Assembly (NCBI RefSeq): GCF_965638725.1
Contig: NC_134962.1
Coordinates: 1,929,501-1,993,500, forward strand
Origin: Aptenodytes patagonicus
Lineage: Eukaryota; Chordata; Aves; Sphenisciformes; Spheniscidae
Reading direction: 5' to 3'
Length of the DNA: 64,000 bases
Within the stretch, counting starts at the first letter, position 1, and every line of letters starts with the position of its first letter. Below, piece after piece: positions 1 to 10,200 of this stretch. The position numbers were made by a program, and so were the translations under genes. The notes beneath the pieces were generated by a model, which did not search any database, had not been told where the DNA came from, and saw nothing but the letters and a program-made list of their open reading frames with translations.

Positions 1-635
1 ACAGAGCACTCCCCTGGAATCATTTGCAAGCGAAGAAGCTTGTTAGGTTGTCAAACAATTGACCTGGTTTTCTTTGCTAGACATATTAAATCCTCTGATT
101 AATTTATTAGGTTTTTGAGCATTTCCTGATGCAAGTGATCACTCCTGTAGTAATGAAAGCTGCCCATAGGTACAGGCACATGGCCCTTCCCCTTCCTGCC
201 CACGGGATGTAATATGGGAAACCGAAGCCTTTGTTTTAAACCCTTTTCAGCTTTTCCTTTCATTATTTAAGACAGCATGCTCTTAGTTGGAAGCCTTGTA
301 GAACTAAGAGCTGGTTTCTTCTCTACTTACCGTGCGTTGATTCCCTAGTGAACTGGGACTTGTTTCCCTCAGCGTTTTAGCTTGAGCAATTGAGCAGATT
401 GCACGTGGTATAAATGTTTTCCTTCAGAGTTTGTATGTGGTATTCTTGTCTGGTGTGCCCGAGAGATTTGTGCCAAAGGCTGTGAGGAGCTGGAAGCGTT
501 CTGGGTGCTGCTGTCACTGCACGGGAATGGCCAGAGAGCCCAGTCACGCTGCGCGGTTTGATTTAGTTAAGAACTAACTTGTCTTGATTTGTTCTTTGTT
601 TGTTTTTTTTTTTTCCCCCCTCTCCTTTCTTCAAG
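1..635 (+). other. TPD52L2: TPD52L2 intron (3' part)
   Basis: This non-coding stretch lies upstream of the penultimate TPD52L2 coding exon. No conserved exon is visible. It ends in a strong polypyrimidine tract (about 600-630) and an AAG acceptor at 633-635. Assignment to the intron follows from the exon after it, which starts in the middle of a codon and so needs an upstream exon outside the window. Confidence 0.8.
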
Positions 636-684
636 GAATTCTGCAACCTTCAAGTCATTTGAAGATAGAGTTGGGACCATAAAG
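636..684 (+). CDS. TPD52L2: TPD52L2 penultimate coding exon
   Basis: The exon supplies the last base of a split codon and then 16 codons reading NSATFKSFEDRVGTIK. This is the signature segment of the tumour protein D52 family just after the coiled coil (human TPD52L2, from memory, has the same peptide). It is bounded by a pyrimidine-rich acceptor and a GTAAGT donor at 685. The upstream codon is probably AG|G (Arg), completing the family's Met-Arg-Asn. D52 proteins are cytosolic coiled-coil adaptors that form homo- and heteromers and act in vesicle trafficking. The 211-bp intron that follows (685-895) ends in a pyrimidine tract and TTCAG. The first part of the gene lies left of the window. Confidence 0.93.
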
Positions 685-895
685 GTAAGTCTGCTTTGTC
701 TTGTAAACATACAGCGTGAAGCCTTATGCAGAAACTTGAATTTCTGCAGTGTTTTTCTTGTAGACTAGTATTCGGGCAAATGGCTTCTCAGATATGTGAA
801 GTCTTTGCTACAGTAGGTGACCCTGACAAGGGGGAATTGACTTGGTATTCTCGGTGGTGGTTTCTCGTTATCCTAACTCTCTTCTCTCCTTTCAG

Positions 896-991
896 TCCAG
901 AGTGGTGGGCAGCAGGGAAAATAGCACTGACGGCCTCCACTCCCCCTCGGGAACTGGAGACAAGCCTCCACAAGACAACGCTCCTTTCTAG
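896..991 (+). CDS. TPD52L2: TPD52L2 terminal coding exon and stop
   Basis: This exon has 31 codons plus TAG at 989-991. It starts SRVVGSRENSTDG and ends KPPQDNAPF. The human C-terminus as I recall it (SKVVGDRENGSDN... ending DPAPF) has the same length and ending, so this is the authentic terminus of TPD52L2. The segment is hydrophilic and rich in Ser, Gly and Asp, as expected of the disordered tail after the D52 coiled coil. The exon is in frame with 636-684 through a phase-0 junction (AAG|TCC). Longer open frames that overlap it on both strands are shadows. Confidence 0.94.
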   Translation, partial: SRVVGSRENSTDGLHSPSGTGDKPPQDNAPF

Positions 992-1670
992 ACCTGCGAT
1001 GTGGCTTTGCACGGCTGTGCACAACTGTAAGAGCAAGCCCCCTCCCTCCCAAATCTTCACAACAGCAACAACATGCGAATCCAAGAAGGGGCTGAGAGCC
1101 AGTCTGGAGAGATCCATCATTCATTCATAGACACTGCTGCTGGATCCAAGTCAAATAAAGAGAATGCAAAGTTTTGTACACAAATAATATTTTACACTAA
1201 AGTTTGTAGATTAAATGTATCACTGCTGTCCTTTTGGGAGAGCATGTAAGATGGAGTTTCCTTAAAGTAGCTTAGAAATGCCACTGGTATAGATAAAAAC
1301 AGGTTTCCCTTGTCTGACATAACTTGGAACAGATACATCGCCCTGAGCAGCGTGAGGAGGGCAGTTATTGGAGAAACCAAGTGCATGGGCATCTTAGCTT
1401 CAGCTTCTGCCTGCGTTCTCTGTTCAGGGCATGCCATGCAGCTACTCGGTGAGCTCCCAGGCTTCTCCCGTTACTGTTTTCTCTGGCACTCGTTGGAGTA
1501 GTCTGGTAAATGGGGTAAACAGTTGGGGTTTTTTTTCTGGGCTCCCAAAAGGGAAACTTCACTTAGCAGCTGCCTCGTTGTTACACTAATGCTCTAGCTT
1601 TAACAAAACTAAAAATCTTTATTTTTAAATGCAATGAACTTTGAAGAAATAAAGCTTAAAAGAAAAAAGC
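992..1670 (+). other. TPD52L2: TPD52L2 3' UTR with two poly(A) signals
   Basis: This sequence follows the TPD52L2 stop codon. Canonical AATAAA hexamers occur at 1154-1159 (followed by T/A-rich sequence) and at 1648-1653. The transcript probably ends about 15-30 bases after one or both. A third AATAAA at 2684-2689 is also possible. Which signal is used cannot be read from the sequence alone. Confidence 0.7.
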
Positions 1671-4600
1671 TTCGGCATCATATTATGGAAATGCTCCCTT
1701 GGACTCTGAAACTGAATTGCAAGCCTTACATCACTTTATGCTTTACTCGTTTATGACTTTTTTTCTGCAGAGAATACCGTAAGGGTTATAAAGCTGGATG
1801 TTGAGCAGTGGAGTTTTGCATCATACAGTAGTAGCAGCATGCTTATAAGCCAGTTGTTTTGTTAAATTCAGTGGTGCACTCCGTTTCCTGAGTGTATGAA
1901 ACTTGCTTCTCCCTTCTCAGTTTATGCCTTCGTTCTTGGAGGAAGAATTTCTGAAGGCTGCTAGCAACAGGGCCGGATTAAAAAGGCCAAAGCTGTCTCT
2001 AGCAATACGGACACTACGTTGGAGGGGCTCTGCTCTGCTCTCTGTGGGCTCCTCCATCTGGTACATCTGACTGCGGCTGGATGGGTTTTTCAGTTGAAAG
2101 CCCCAGCTCTGATCTTGGTTTACAAAACTGGCAGAGAGTCACGGAGCTCAACCAGTTCCTCCAGGGGCTGGATGTTTTGCCCTTTTGATGTCCAACTTCA
2201 TTGCTCAGGAGCTGAAAAATTATGAGTTTTCTTTTAGAGGCCTGATCTTATTCCAGGCAAGGTGCCTCCACATAGAAATATCTAGAGTGAGCAATTCTGT
2301 GCCTTAGAGGCGAAGTGGGACTTACTCAGGTCTTTAGACTTGCTTATGTACATATCTGGGTAGTTTTAGTGGTTTACCGCCCTGGAGGGACTGAACCGTC
2401 TCTGACCCTTCTTTAGAGAAGCAAGTTTTGACACTTACCTGCTGATTAATCTCAGTTTCCCCCCACCCCTGCTCCCCTCCTTCTGCAGACCTGGGGACAC
2501 GGGATGAAATGTTAGAAGGCAGATGTACTAGGCAGTAGGTGGAGTGTAGAGTGTCATTTACTGGCGCTCCTTGTTTGACTGAAACTGGCCTCCCTGCGAG
2601 GAACAGAGCCGGTGAAATGGGGACTGCTGGAGCTTGGGTATTGAGCTGTTTCTCTTTACAGATAAAGACTGAGGAAACTTGTCAATAAAGCATTCCTTTG
2701 GGAGAAAATGGGGTGAATGTTCTTGTCTCGTTCTATCTAACAGTACTGAAATCCGCTCTTGGGTGCGTGTTACAAACGTGTCGGGCAAATACCAACTGCC
2801 TGCAGCAGCTTGAGGCGAGAAGCAACTGAAATACTCTCTTCTATCCCGTCCCTCTGGCTGCTTTGTCCGTCGGCTCTCCGGGTGCTTTCTCATGGGGAGA
2901 TGTGCTAAATAATATTTACAGTCCGATGTTTCCTTTTCAAGATGCCGAACACCAGCTGGTTCCCAAGACGTACCTGTGCTCAACCAGGGGCTGGGGAGCT
3001 GCAAGCCCACGCTGACCCTCCGAGTGCCGTCACGTCGCTCCCTTCACCGCCGCAGGTGAAGCAGACGTGCCTCCAGCTCCCTCACGCCGTTTTCCGGAGC
3101 TCGGAGCGTGGGACCGCAGCCGCAGCGGTAACCTTGGCAGCGGGGGCTGAGGCTGGAGAAACTTCTAATGTGGAAAAGCAGCAGCTGTGGTGCTGGCTCG
3201 GATTTACGGCGTGATACCTCAGGGAATCGGCTTCTGGGAAGCTCTGGCAGTCGCTACCGATTTAAACAGCACGGTGCAGGGGGAGCAGTGAATGTATGAC
3301 TGGAGTTGGGAGCTGCTCTCTTAAATTTAAAAGGGCGGTGGAGAGCAGGCGAATAGGTTGTGAGAGAGGCCGGCAGAGCTCTAGCTGCCTGGTGCGCTGC
3401 GTTTTCAGAGGAAGGATGCCTGGCTAAGTTTGAAGCATCTGCTTGGTTTTGTGGGGTTTGGGGTTTTGTTTGTTTTGAAGGTTGGGGGGTTTTTTTGCTA
3501 CTCGACTTCCGTAGGTAAAACTACATCTCTGCAGCTGGGTCTAAGAGCAAAGGGGTTGGTATGATACCTGATCCTGGAGGAGAGATGCTGCAGGGAGTCC
3601 CCAGGCTGCAGAGCTGGGGCTGCGAGCTCCCCTGCGAGAGCCCCAGGCGCGGGGGCATGCTTTTCCACCTCCCCGGTCCCTTCCAGCGAGCGATCTGGGG
3701 TGTTTTGAAGGAAGGTTAATTAAGCCTTCCCTTCCTGGTTACAGGCTTGACACTGTTTTTGTCCCTTCATGGTTTCCAAGTGTGCTCCTGGCAGCTCTTG
3801 TGGGTGCAAACCCCCGGTTTACTTCGGGGCTGGGCTGTGGACTGCAGTGTCCCGTGCAAAGGACAGGGGGGACGTGGCTTCCTTCCTTGCAAAAACCCAG
3901 GAGCACGTGAAGCCCAGGCAGCCTCGTGAGCACCCGCCTGCTCTGTCGTAACCGGGGGAGAAGGCTTTGACAGCAATATTCCCCTTCTGTTCATCCCCTG
4001 CCAACAGCCTCGGTGGGCCAGAGCTGCTCAGAGGGGCTCGGGGGCAGCCCGGTGTCCCTCGGCGGCTCTTCTGCTGCCTTGGAGCCTCGAGAGGGTTTGT
4101 CCTGGAGCTTTTTCAGAGTCACTTCTCTCTCCTCCCTCTTTTTCCTGTTGTTTCCGTTAAATGAAACATCCCGGTATTAAATCTGCGCTAACGAGGCCGG
4201 CACGTGAGACCCATCAGAGCTGGGATCTTTGCAGGCAGTGACAGAGCCAGCGACCAAAACAGCGTCTCCCCTTTCCTGTTCCTCTGGTTGTATCGCATGA
4301 TTTTCCTTTTCTTTCCTCATCGCTGAGGACTTGCTGGGCCTCCTCTGACGGCTCCCATGTTTTGGGGCGGCGGGGAGGGGGGGAGGTCCATACTGAGTGG
4401 ACGTTATCGACTGGAGACGCGGTAGCTGACGAGAGGCTTTTCCCAGGGCGGTGCCTCCGGCACTGCCGCCTCCCCGGGAGGATGCTCGTCTCTCCCCGTA
4501 CCTCCCGCTGCTGCGGTTCGTCTCTGCCGGCTCCGTGGTGCGAAGCACGGGGCCAGGTGATGCTCACAGTCCGTTCCCGACACATTTCCAAGCTGGGTGC

Positions 4601-6394
4601 TCATGCAGCAGCGTCTCTGCACAGCCGGGTCCCGCTGCCGGCCTCAGCTGCCGTGGCAGTGGGCAGGGCTGGATGGGTTGGGGCGATCATTTAGGTCCGT
4701 AACTGGGTGAGCACCCAGCAAACAGGAGGGAGCTGAGATTCACCGGGGAAGGGAGAGCAGCTCCCGAGGAAGCCCGAAGCCACATTTTGGGGTGTGGTGA
4801 CACATGAAAGAGACTCGGCAGTCCTCATTGTCCCCTGCCAGCAAGCAGCCAGGGACAGGCTCACCCTCTCGGCTTGAAATGAAAACTTCCCGGTGGATTT
4901 GTGATGTTTGTCTCCTGCCCGTGAGGAAGAGGATGGGCGCCCTCATCCCAGCAAAGCACTGACCCCTCGCTCCTGCATCCCTGGGAGTTTCCAAAACCCC
5001 AAAGCATGGGGTGACATGGGGTGGCCGGGCAGCGCAGCGTCCTGTGCCCTTGCTCTTGGTTTGTGCACCGTAATTGCCTGGCTTGGAGAGTTTGAGAAAG
5101 TCCAGCGCAGGGCACTGGGACACCTGAGCCATCAAAAGGAGATCCGCATTACTGCGAAGGAGAGGGTGAGCACCCACGCCCGAAGACGGGACAGCTCGGG
5201 CAGAGGAGCGCAAGGTGCAGAGGCTTCATCGGGAGCATCGAAGGTGGCGGGAAGCCGGATCGCTCCATCCCACAAAGTGAGAACAAGCAGATAAACAGCA
5301 GAATCGAAAAGTAACTAACTGCAAAAAGCTAGAAGGAGCCACTTTTCCCTGCTGGCACCATGTCCCGACCCTCAGCCGAAACCACGGCAAGTGTTTTTTA
5401 AGGAATTTGACATTTATGCTCGTGAGAGGGGTTGCACAACTGCTCCAGCGACTGGGAGCCTGCGCTCGTCCGCGGCCGAGCGGGCAGTGTCCAGAGCCGA
5501 GCACTGGCCCGGGGCTCCCAGCCTGGGCCCGCTCGCTGCGCCCCGGTGGGTGCGAGCAGCCTGGGCTGGCCCTGCGTGGGCGCTGGGGTGGGTTCAGCAT
5601 CTCTTTTTGGGTGCAGACTCTTGGGTGCAAGGTCAGTTCTGGGGAGCCCCACACGTAGCCAGTGTTTCGGAGGGGGGGAGGTACCGGGTGTTCTCTGGAG
5701 TATCAGTGCCGGAGCTGGGCTGGGAACAGGGACTCGGGCTGGAGTGAGGAGAGGGTGTGGGCACACGATTAACGGCGATGACTCCATTGGCAAATGGGAT
5801 TCATCATCGTTAATTTCTTTAAAACGTGAGTCAGAGGCAGCAGACGGGAAAGGCCATTAGAGCCGCACAGGGAGGTCACACGCCAGCGGGGCCGTGCCAG
5901 GGCAGCGGGAGGGATGGCCAGGGCGAGCTGCAGTGCCCGGGCAGCGTTCCCGCACCGGCACTGCGGTCACTCGCTCTGGGACACGCTGGACGGAGGGAAG
6001 TCGGGCTTTCGCCCGCCAGTGGGAAAGAGCGGTGTTCCCCAGGGAGCGGCCAGGAGTGCCCGGAAACTTGGGCAACTGGGGAAAACACTCAGACTCTTGA
6101 GCTTAAAAAAACCTGTTTTCCTCTAATTGTAAGTGCTCGTTTGTTCATTAAAAGGAACTGGCTCAGCACCGCGCTCCTGGGGCGCACAAGAGCTGGCAGC
6201 CCATGTGGGGATGTGCAGGCGGCAGGCTGGGCGCAGCACCCCGAGAAAAAGCGCAGATGACGAAGGTGCTGCACAAACCTGATTTAAAACCAAGGGTCGG
6301 TGTGCATGAGCGCTGGGGGCTGAGCGCCCCGGCCGCCACCTGCAAAAGCAGCAAACCCCCAAGTCTGCAGCCGAAAGGTGATGTGCTGGTCCTG
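1671..6394. other. Intergenic region, TPD52L2 to the DNAJC5 promoter
   Basis: I see no supportable gene here. GC content rises toward the right end. Open frames of 60-157 codons on both strands overlap one another and show no recognisable protein, start context or splice structure. They fit chance ORFs in GC-rich DNA. An AATAAA at 2684-2689 could be a distal TPD52L2 poly(A) signal. Confidence 0.6.
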
Positions 6395-6730
6395 TCCCCA
6401 GCCCCGCTGCCCCCCGTGCTGCAGCCCCCAGCCCCGCTGCAGACCCCCAGCCCCGCCGCAGCCCCCAGCCCCGCTGCCCCCCGGTGCCGCAGCCCCCAGC
6501 CCCGCCGCAGCCCCCAGCCCCGCTGCCCCCGATGCCGCAGCCCCCAGCCCCGCCGCAGCCCCCAGCCCCGCTGTCCCCCGGTGCCGCAGCCCCCAGCCTC
6601 GCCGCAGCCCCCAGCCCCGCTGCCCCCCGTACCGCAGCCCCCAGCCCCGCTGCCGCAGCCCCCAGCCCCGCTGCCCCCCGTACCGCAGCCCCCAGCCCCG
6701 CTGCCCCCCGGTGCCGCAGCCCCCAGCCCT
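6395..6730. repeat. C-rich tandem repeat (CCCCAGCCCCGCTG type)
   Basis: About 335 bp are built from variants of CCCCAGCCCCGCTGCC alternating with CCGGTGCCGCAG or GCCGCAG spacers. Unit length varies between roughly 18 and 33 bp, nearly always in steps of three. Several frames therefore stay open on both strands and give Pro/Gln/Ser/Ala-rich (+) or Gly/Ala-rich (-) low-complexity peptides. The strand is strongly asymmetric, C-rich on plus and G-rich on minus. I read it as a non-coding minisatellite 57 bp upstream of the tRNA gene. Confidence 0.85.
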
Positions 6731-6786
6731 TGCTCGGCCCCGGCGGCGACGCGGGAACTGCGGCGAGCGGGAAGGGCTGTCACCGC

Positions 6787-6858
6787 TCCCTGGTGGTCTA
6801 GTGGTTAGGATTCGGCGCTCTCACCGCCGCGGCCCGGGTTCGATTCCCGGTCAGGGAA
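6787..6858 (+). tRNA. tRNA-Glu (anticodon CTC)
   Basis: A complete 72-nt tRNA gene without intron or encoded CCA. The acceptor stem pairs TCCCTGG with its complement at the 3' end. The anticodon stem CGGCG/CGCCG encloses the loop CTCTCAC, with anticodon CTC at 6820-6822, reading GAG. The internal Pol III promoter is intact: an A box near TGGTCTAGTGG and a B box GGTTCGATTCC at 6837-6847. As far as I recall, the sequence is identical to the standard vertebrate tRNA-Glu-CTC. A T5 terminator follows seven bases downstream. Nothing suggests a pseudogene. Confidence 0.97.
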
Positions 6859-6864
6859 GCTTCA

Positions 6865-6869
6865 TTTTT
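6865..6869 (+). terminator. Pol III terminator (T5)
   Basis: A run of five T on the non-template strand starts seven bases after the tRNA-Glu 3' end, the usual position and form of an RNA polymerase III terminator. Confidence 0.85.
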
Positions 6870-7079
6870 GCCGCGCTCTGCCCGCTTTTCGCTCCCCGCC
6901 CCGCCTTACCAAGGACCCCCCCCCCCGCCCCCGGCGCGCGCTCCGCACACCCACGGACACGCACGCCGCGCTGCGGGCGCGTGCCCGCGTCCCGCGGGGG
7001 CGGAGGCGCTGCGCGCCGGCGGCGCGCAGGCGCGGTGCGCCGGCCCTTCCCCCGCCCGCCGTCGGCGTCGCCGGGTCCC

Positions 7080-7222
7080 GTTCGGTGTCTGGCGGCGGCG
7101 GCGGCAGCGGCTGAGGTGGCGCCGCCGCGACCGGGGGCCGCTCGACGCCGGGAGGAGCCGCCCGCACCGTGGGGCCGCCCCCGCCCGCGGCTGTCCGGCC
7201 CCCGCCCGCCCGCGGGGCGCAG
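7080..7222 (+). other. DNAJC5: DNAJC5 non-coding exon 1 (5' end approximate)
   Basis: GC-rich sequence with a GGC repeat ends in GCAG followed by a consensus GTGAGC donor at 7223. It lies in the CpG island upstream of the DNAJC5 coding exons on the same strand, and DNAJC5 is known to have an untranslated first exon. The transcription start is not visible, so the left end is a guess. A long open frame crosses the region, but nothing supports translation of it. Confidence 0.6.
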
Positions 7223-10200
7223 GTGAGCGCGGCGGCGGGGCCGGGCCTCGCCGGGCCCGGCCCGCGGGTGGAGGCCAAGATGGAGCGGGTGCTGCCGGCG
7301 GGGTGTGGGGGGGGGCCGTGAGGGAAACGGGGGGGCCTGGGGGGGCGGGAGGAGGCCGGGAGGGGGAAGGGGGCGTTTTGGGGCGAGGGGGAGACGGCGG
7401 GGGGGGGGGGCGGCGGCGGCGTGCCCCGGGGGAGGGTGGGATATCCCTGCCCGCATCTGCCCGCTGCCCTGCCCGTGCCCGGGGGGGCATCGGCTGGCGG
7501 GGGGGGGGGGGGGGGGGGCTGTGGGCGGCTCTGCAGAGCACCCCTGCCCGGCAGGGCGCCGTGTCCCCCTCCCCGGGCACCCCCTGCCCGGGGGGCTGCG
7601 GGATTCCCCGCTCCCCTCCTTCCAGCCACTCGCGCATTCCTCCGTGGCCGCGCAGGGGCCTGCGTCCTCTGCCTGGGAGCTGTAAAGACTGAGGAAAAAA
7701 ACCCGAACAAAAGGCCTGGAAAGGTGAATTCTAAATGAAAGTCATTTGTGTGGTGCGTGAGCCGTGATTCACCGTGACTGGTTTTTCGCTGGAGGGATCC
7801 GGGATGATTTTTGCTTCCCCTTTCCTTACATTGTTCTGCTTAATTAAAAAAAAAAAAATAATAATTTGTTACTGTTCAGGTTATTATGTGCTTAATGAGT
7901 GACGTATTAGCAACGGGAAGTAAACCCAGCCTTTACAACGAGAAACTTGCGAAGGCAGCGTATTTCTATTTATTTGTGCAGTGTCTTCTGGTTCTTAAGA
8001 ATTCCGGTCAGGTAATTCTGGTGATAGGGAATGCAACTGGACAAAACGGAGATGGAGAGTTCACTGATCACACCTCGGTCTTGCTTTTATGCTTTATCAA
8101 TATCTTGCTGTTGTACACATAGTGACAGAAAGCCGTTGACTTTATTACTGGAGTATATTACACTGACGAGGCCGTTTCTCCCTCGGACAGCAAGGTGAAA
8201 GCCATCTGTATGACACAGAAAGGAAAGCCAAACGTTTTTATCTTTTTTAAGTTTGTTTTTATTGGGGTATTAATTTTCGTGTGCTGTGAGACGTTGCTGT
8301 AAGCTGTGTACGCTTAATACTCTCTCTCCTGCGGTAAAGCTTAAAAAAATGGCATAAGTTTGGTACATCGCCTTACACCGGTATGAAATAATATCATTCT
8401 CCTAGGCGATGCCTGCCTGATGTCCTCATGCCAGCTTGTCTTAAGGAAACGGAAGTGTTATATGCATGTTTAAATGCCGTATTAGTTTGCTGCTATTGAA
8501 GCAAAAACTTGCAGGCCGCACTCACCCAGCGGCTGACCGGTGGTGTGTCGCCCGTTTCGTTGGGTAAATCGAGCTATCGAAAGTACGCAGATCTGAGAGG
8601 ATTTCCTTTTGAAATGCGTCAGGATTGTACCCGTTTAAATTTTTGAATAGTAGCAGCCACCTTTAAGTGGAATTTATTCTTTTGACCACAGTTTCAGCAG
8701 AGGTGTTTTCAAGTTCTAAGGCGTCTGTTGGTTTCAGGCTGCTTAGGATCAGTGTTTGCGTTTTTGTTTGCTTTTGGTAGAAAATGATAGAGTCCTAATC
8801 TGACTAAGAGATCCTGAGAAATAGACGCCAAATTCATTTACATTAATGAATTAGCTCTGATAATTCAAGTACGCTGTGCTCTGGGAGGGAGAAAAGAGGG
8901 GAAGCAAAAGCTGGAGTCGAAGAGAAATTGACTTTAATGTATAGAGTGTAGGATGAAAAGAAGTTTATTTTTATTGAGCAGCTTCCTGTGGTTTTCTCGT
9001 GGTGCTCAAAGGACTCTGGAGAAACTTATCATGATGCTGGCCGTGCAGAATCTGCTTTGTGGATAACCCCGAGTCTGGAGATGAGATTTTTCAGTCAAAC
9101 AGCTTTTTGTAAGCATAAATAAATGCTTCTTTCCCTCCCTCCTTTATTTCATCTTAGTGATTGTCCACGGCATTTAAATGAAAGGGGAGATGCTGCAACG
9201 TGGTCGCTTTCCTCCTAAATTTTTGATGTCTTGTATTGATAAATTGCAGGCTGTAGGTTCACGGTGCTGGTGAAACCGAAGTAGAGATTTCCCAAGTTCC
9301 CAGGGTAGCTCTGTGCTGTGTTTAACCGTCTCTTATCAGTGAGCGTCTGAAAAAAGTAATGTCTTTGTAGCATGTTTTGTCTCGTAGCGTAGACCTTACA
9401 TCCATGTTGATTATTCCCAAGAGGTATAAACACGCTCTCAGTCTTTCCTAAATGCCAAGCAATCCGCCTCCTGCCCAGCTGCTGGCTAGTGCGCCTTGTT
9501 TTACAGCTGGATTGCAGTAAGTTGACGTGGTTTGTGGCTGAGGTGGCGCAGTCACCGACCTGACTTCGGTTATGAAGTTGCCCAAGATGGTTGGAGCCTG
9601 CCAGAGACTTGTTTTGCAGCGGATGATGAGAGCAGGGGTCGAAATACAGCTGTGATGCGGGCAAGCTTTGCTTGCCGTGCCGTGTGAAGGCGTCCATCAT
9701 GTCAGCGGTGTTCCTTGGATCTTCGTACTTGGGGGAAGAAACTGAGCGGTGCCAGAATGTGACTCGGGAACCTACCAGGGTGAATGCTGATTTTGAGACT
9801 TCTGGCCTAGTTTGCAGGTTATGCTGCTAGGGAGGTGGTAGTTGTCAGCAGCGATGTCGTTAATCATCGTGTTTCTTCTCTTTGTGAGCTTCAAGAAGGA
9901 TTTTTGTCCGTGTTTCAGCATTTTGGTAGTGAATACTAATGGAAGCCTAACTGGATTACTTAAGAAATCATGTTTTAGGTTAAATGTAAAAAGTTGCTGA
10001 TGTGACTCTTTTTTTGATTTTACGAATTTGGTTGATTTTACGAATTTCGGAGAACATCCTCTCTGGGGAAGCGGGCACAATTTAAGAATGGGAGGTGTTC
10101 TGCAAATCCTACCTGTCTGTTAAATGACTTAACTTATAACAACAGTACTGCAACTGGCCTGTGATAATTGCCGTATTTCCCTCTCTTGATCAGTTTGCCA

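Larger units (their letters stand above)
6740..7700 (+). promoter_or_regulatory. DNAJC5: CpG island and DNAJC5 promoter
   Basis: Very GC-rich sequence dense in CpG, with no obvious TATA box. It spans the tRNA gene, the presumed DNAJC5 start and the 5' end of intron 1. GC boxes are numerous. An EGR1/SP1-type GCGGGGGCGG lies at 6994-7003, and a near-NRF1 motif GCGCAGGCGC at 7024-7033. Both precede the probable exon 1. Long G runs (for example 7499-7518) lie just inside intron 1. The site calls are pattern matches only. Confidence 0.75.

Noticed and set aside
5085-5130. Possible CR1 LINE remnant (GTCCAGCGCAGGGC-like)
   Set aside because: Only a short resemblance to the CR1 3' region was seen. 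It is too weak to annotate without a repeat-library search.
6378-7226. 282-codon plus-strand open frame across the C-rich repeat, the tRNA and the CpG island
   Set aside because: It is composed of low-complexity Pro/Ala/Arg sequence, runs through a tRNA gene, and is mirrored by long frames on the other strand. It is a by-product of GC-rich DNA.
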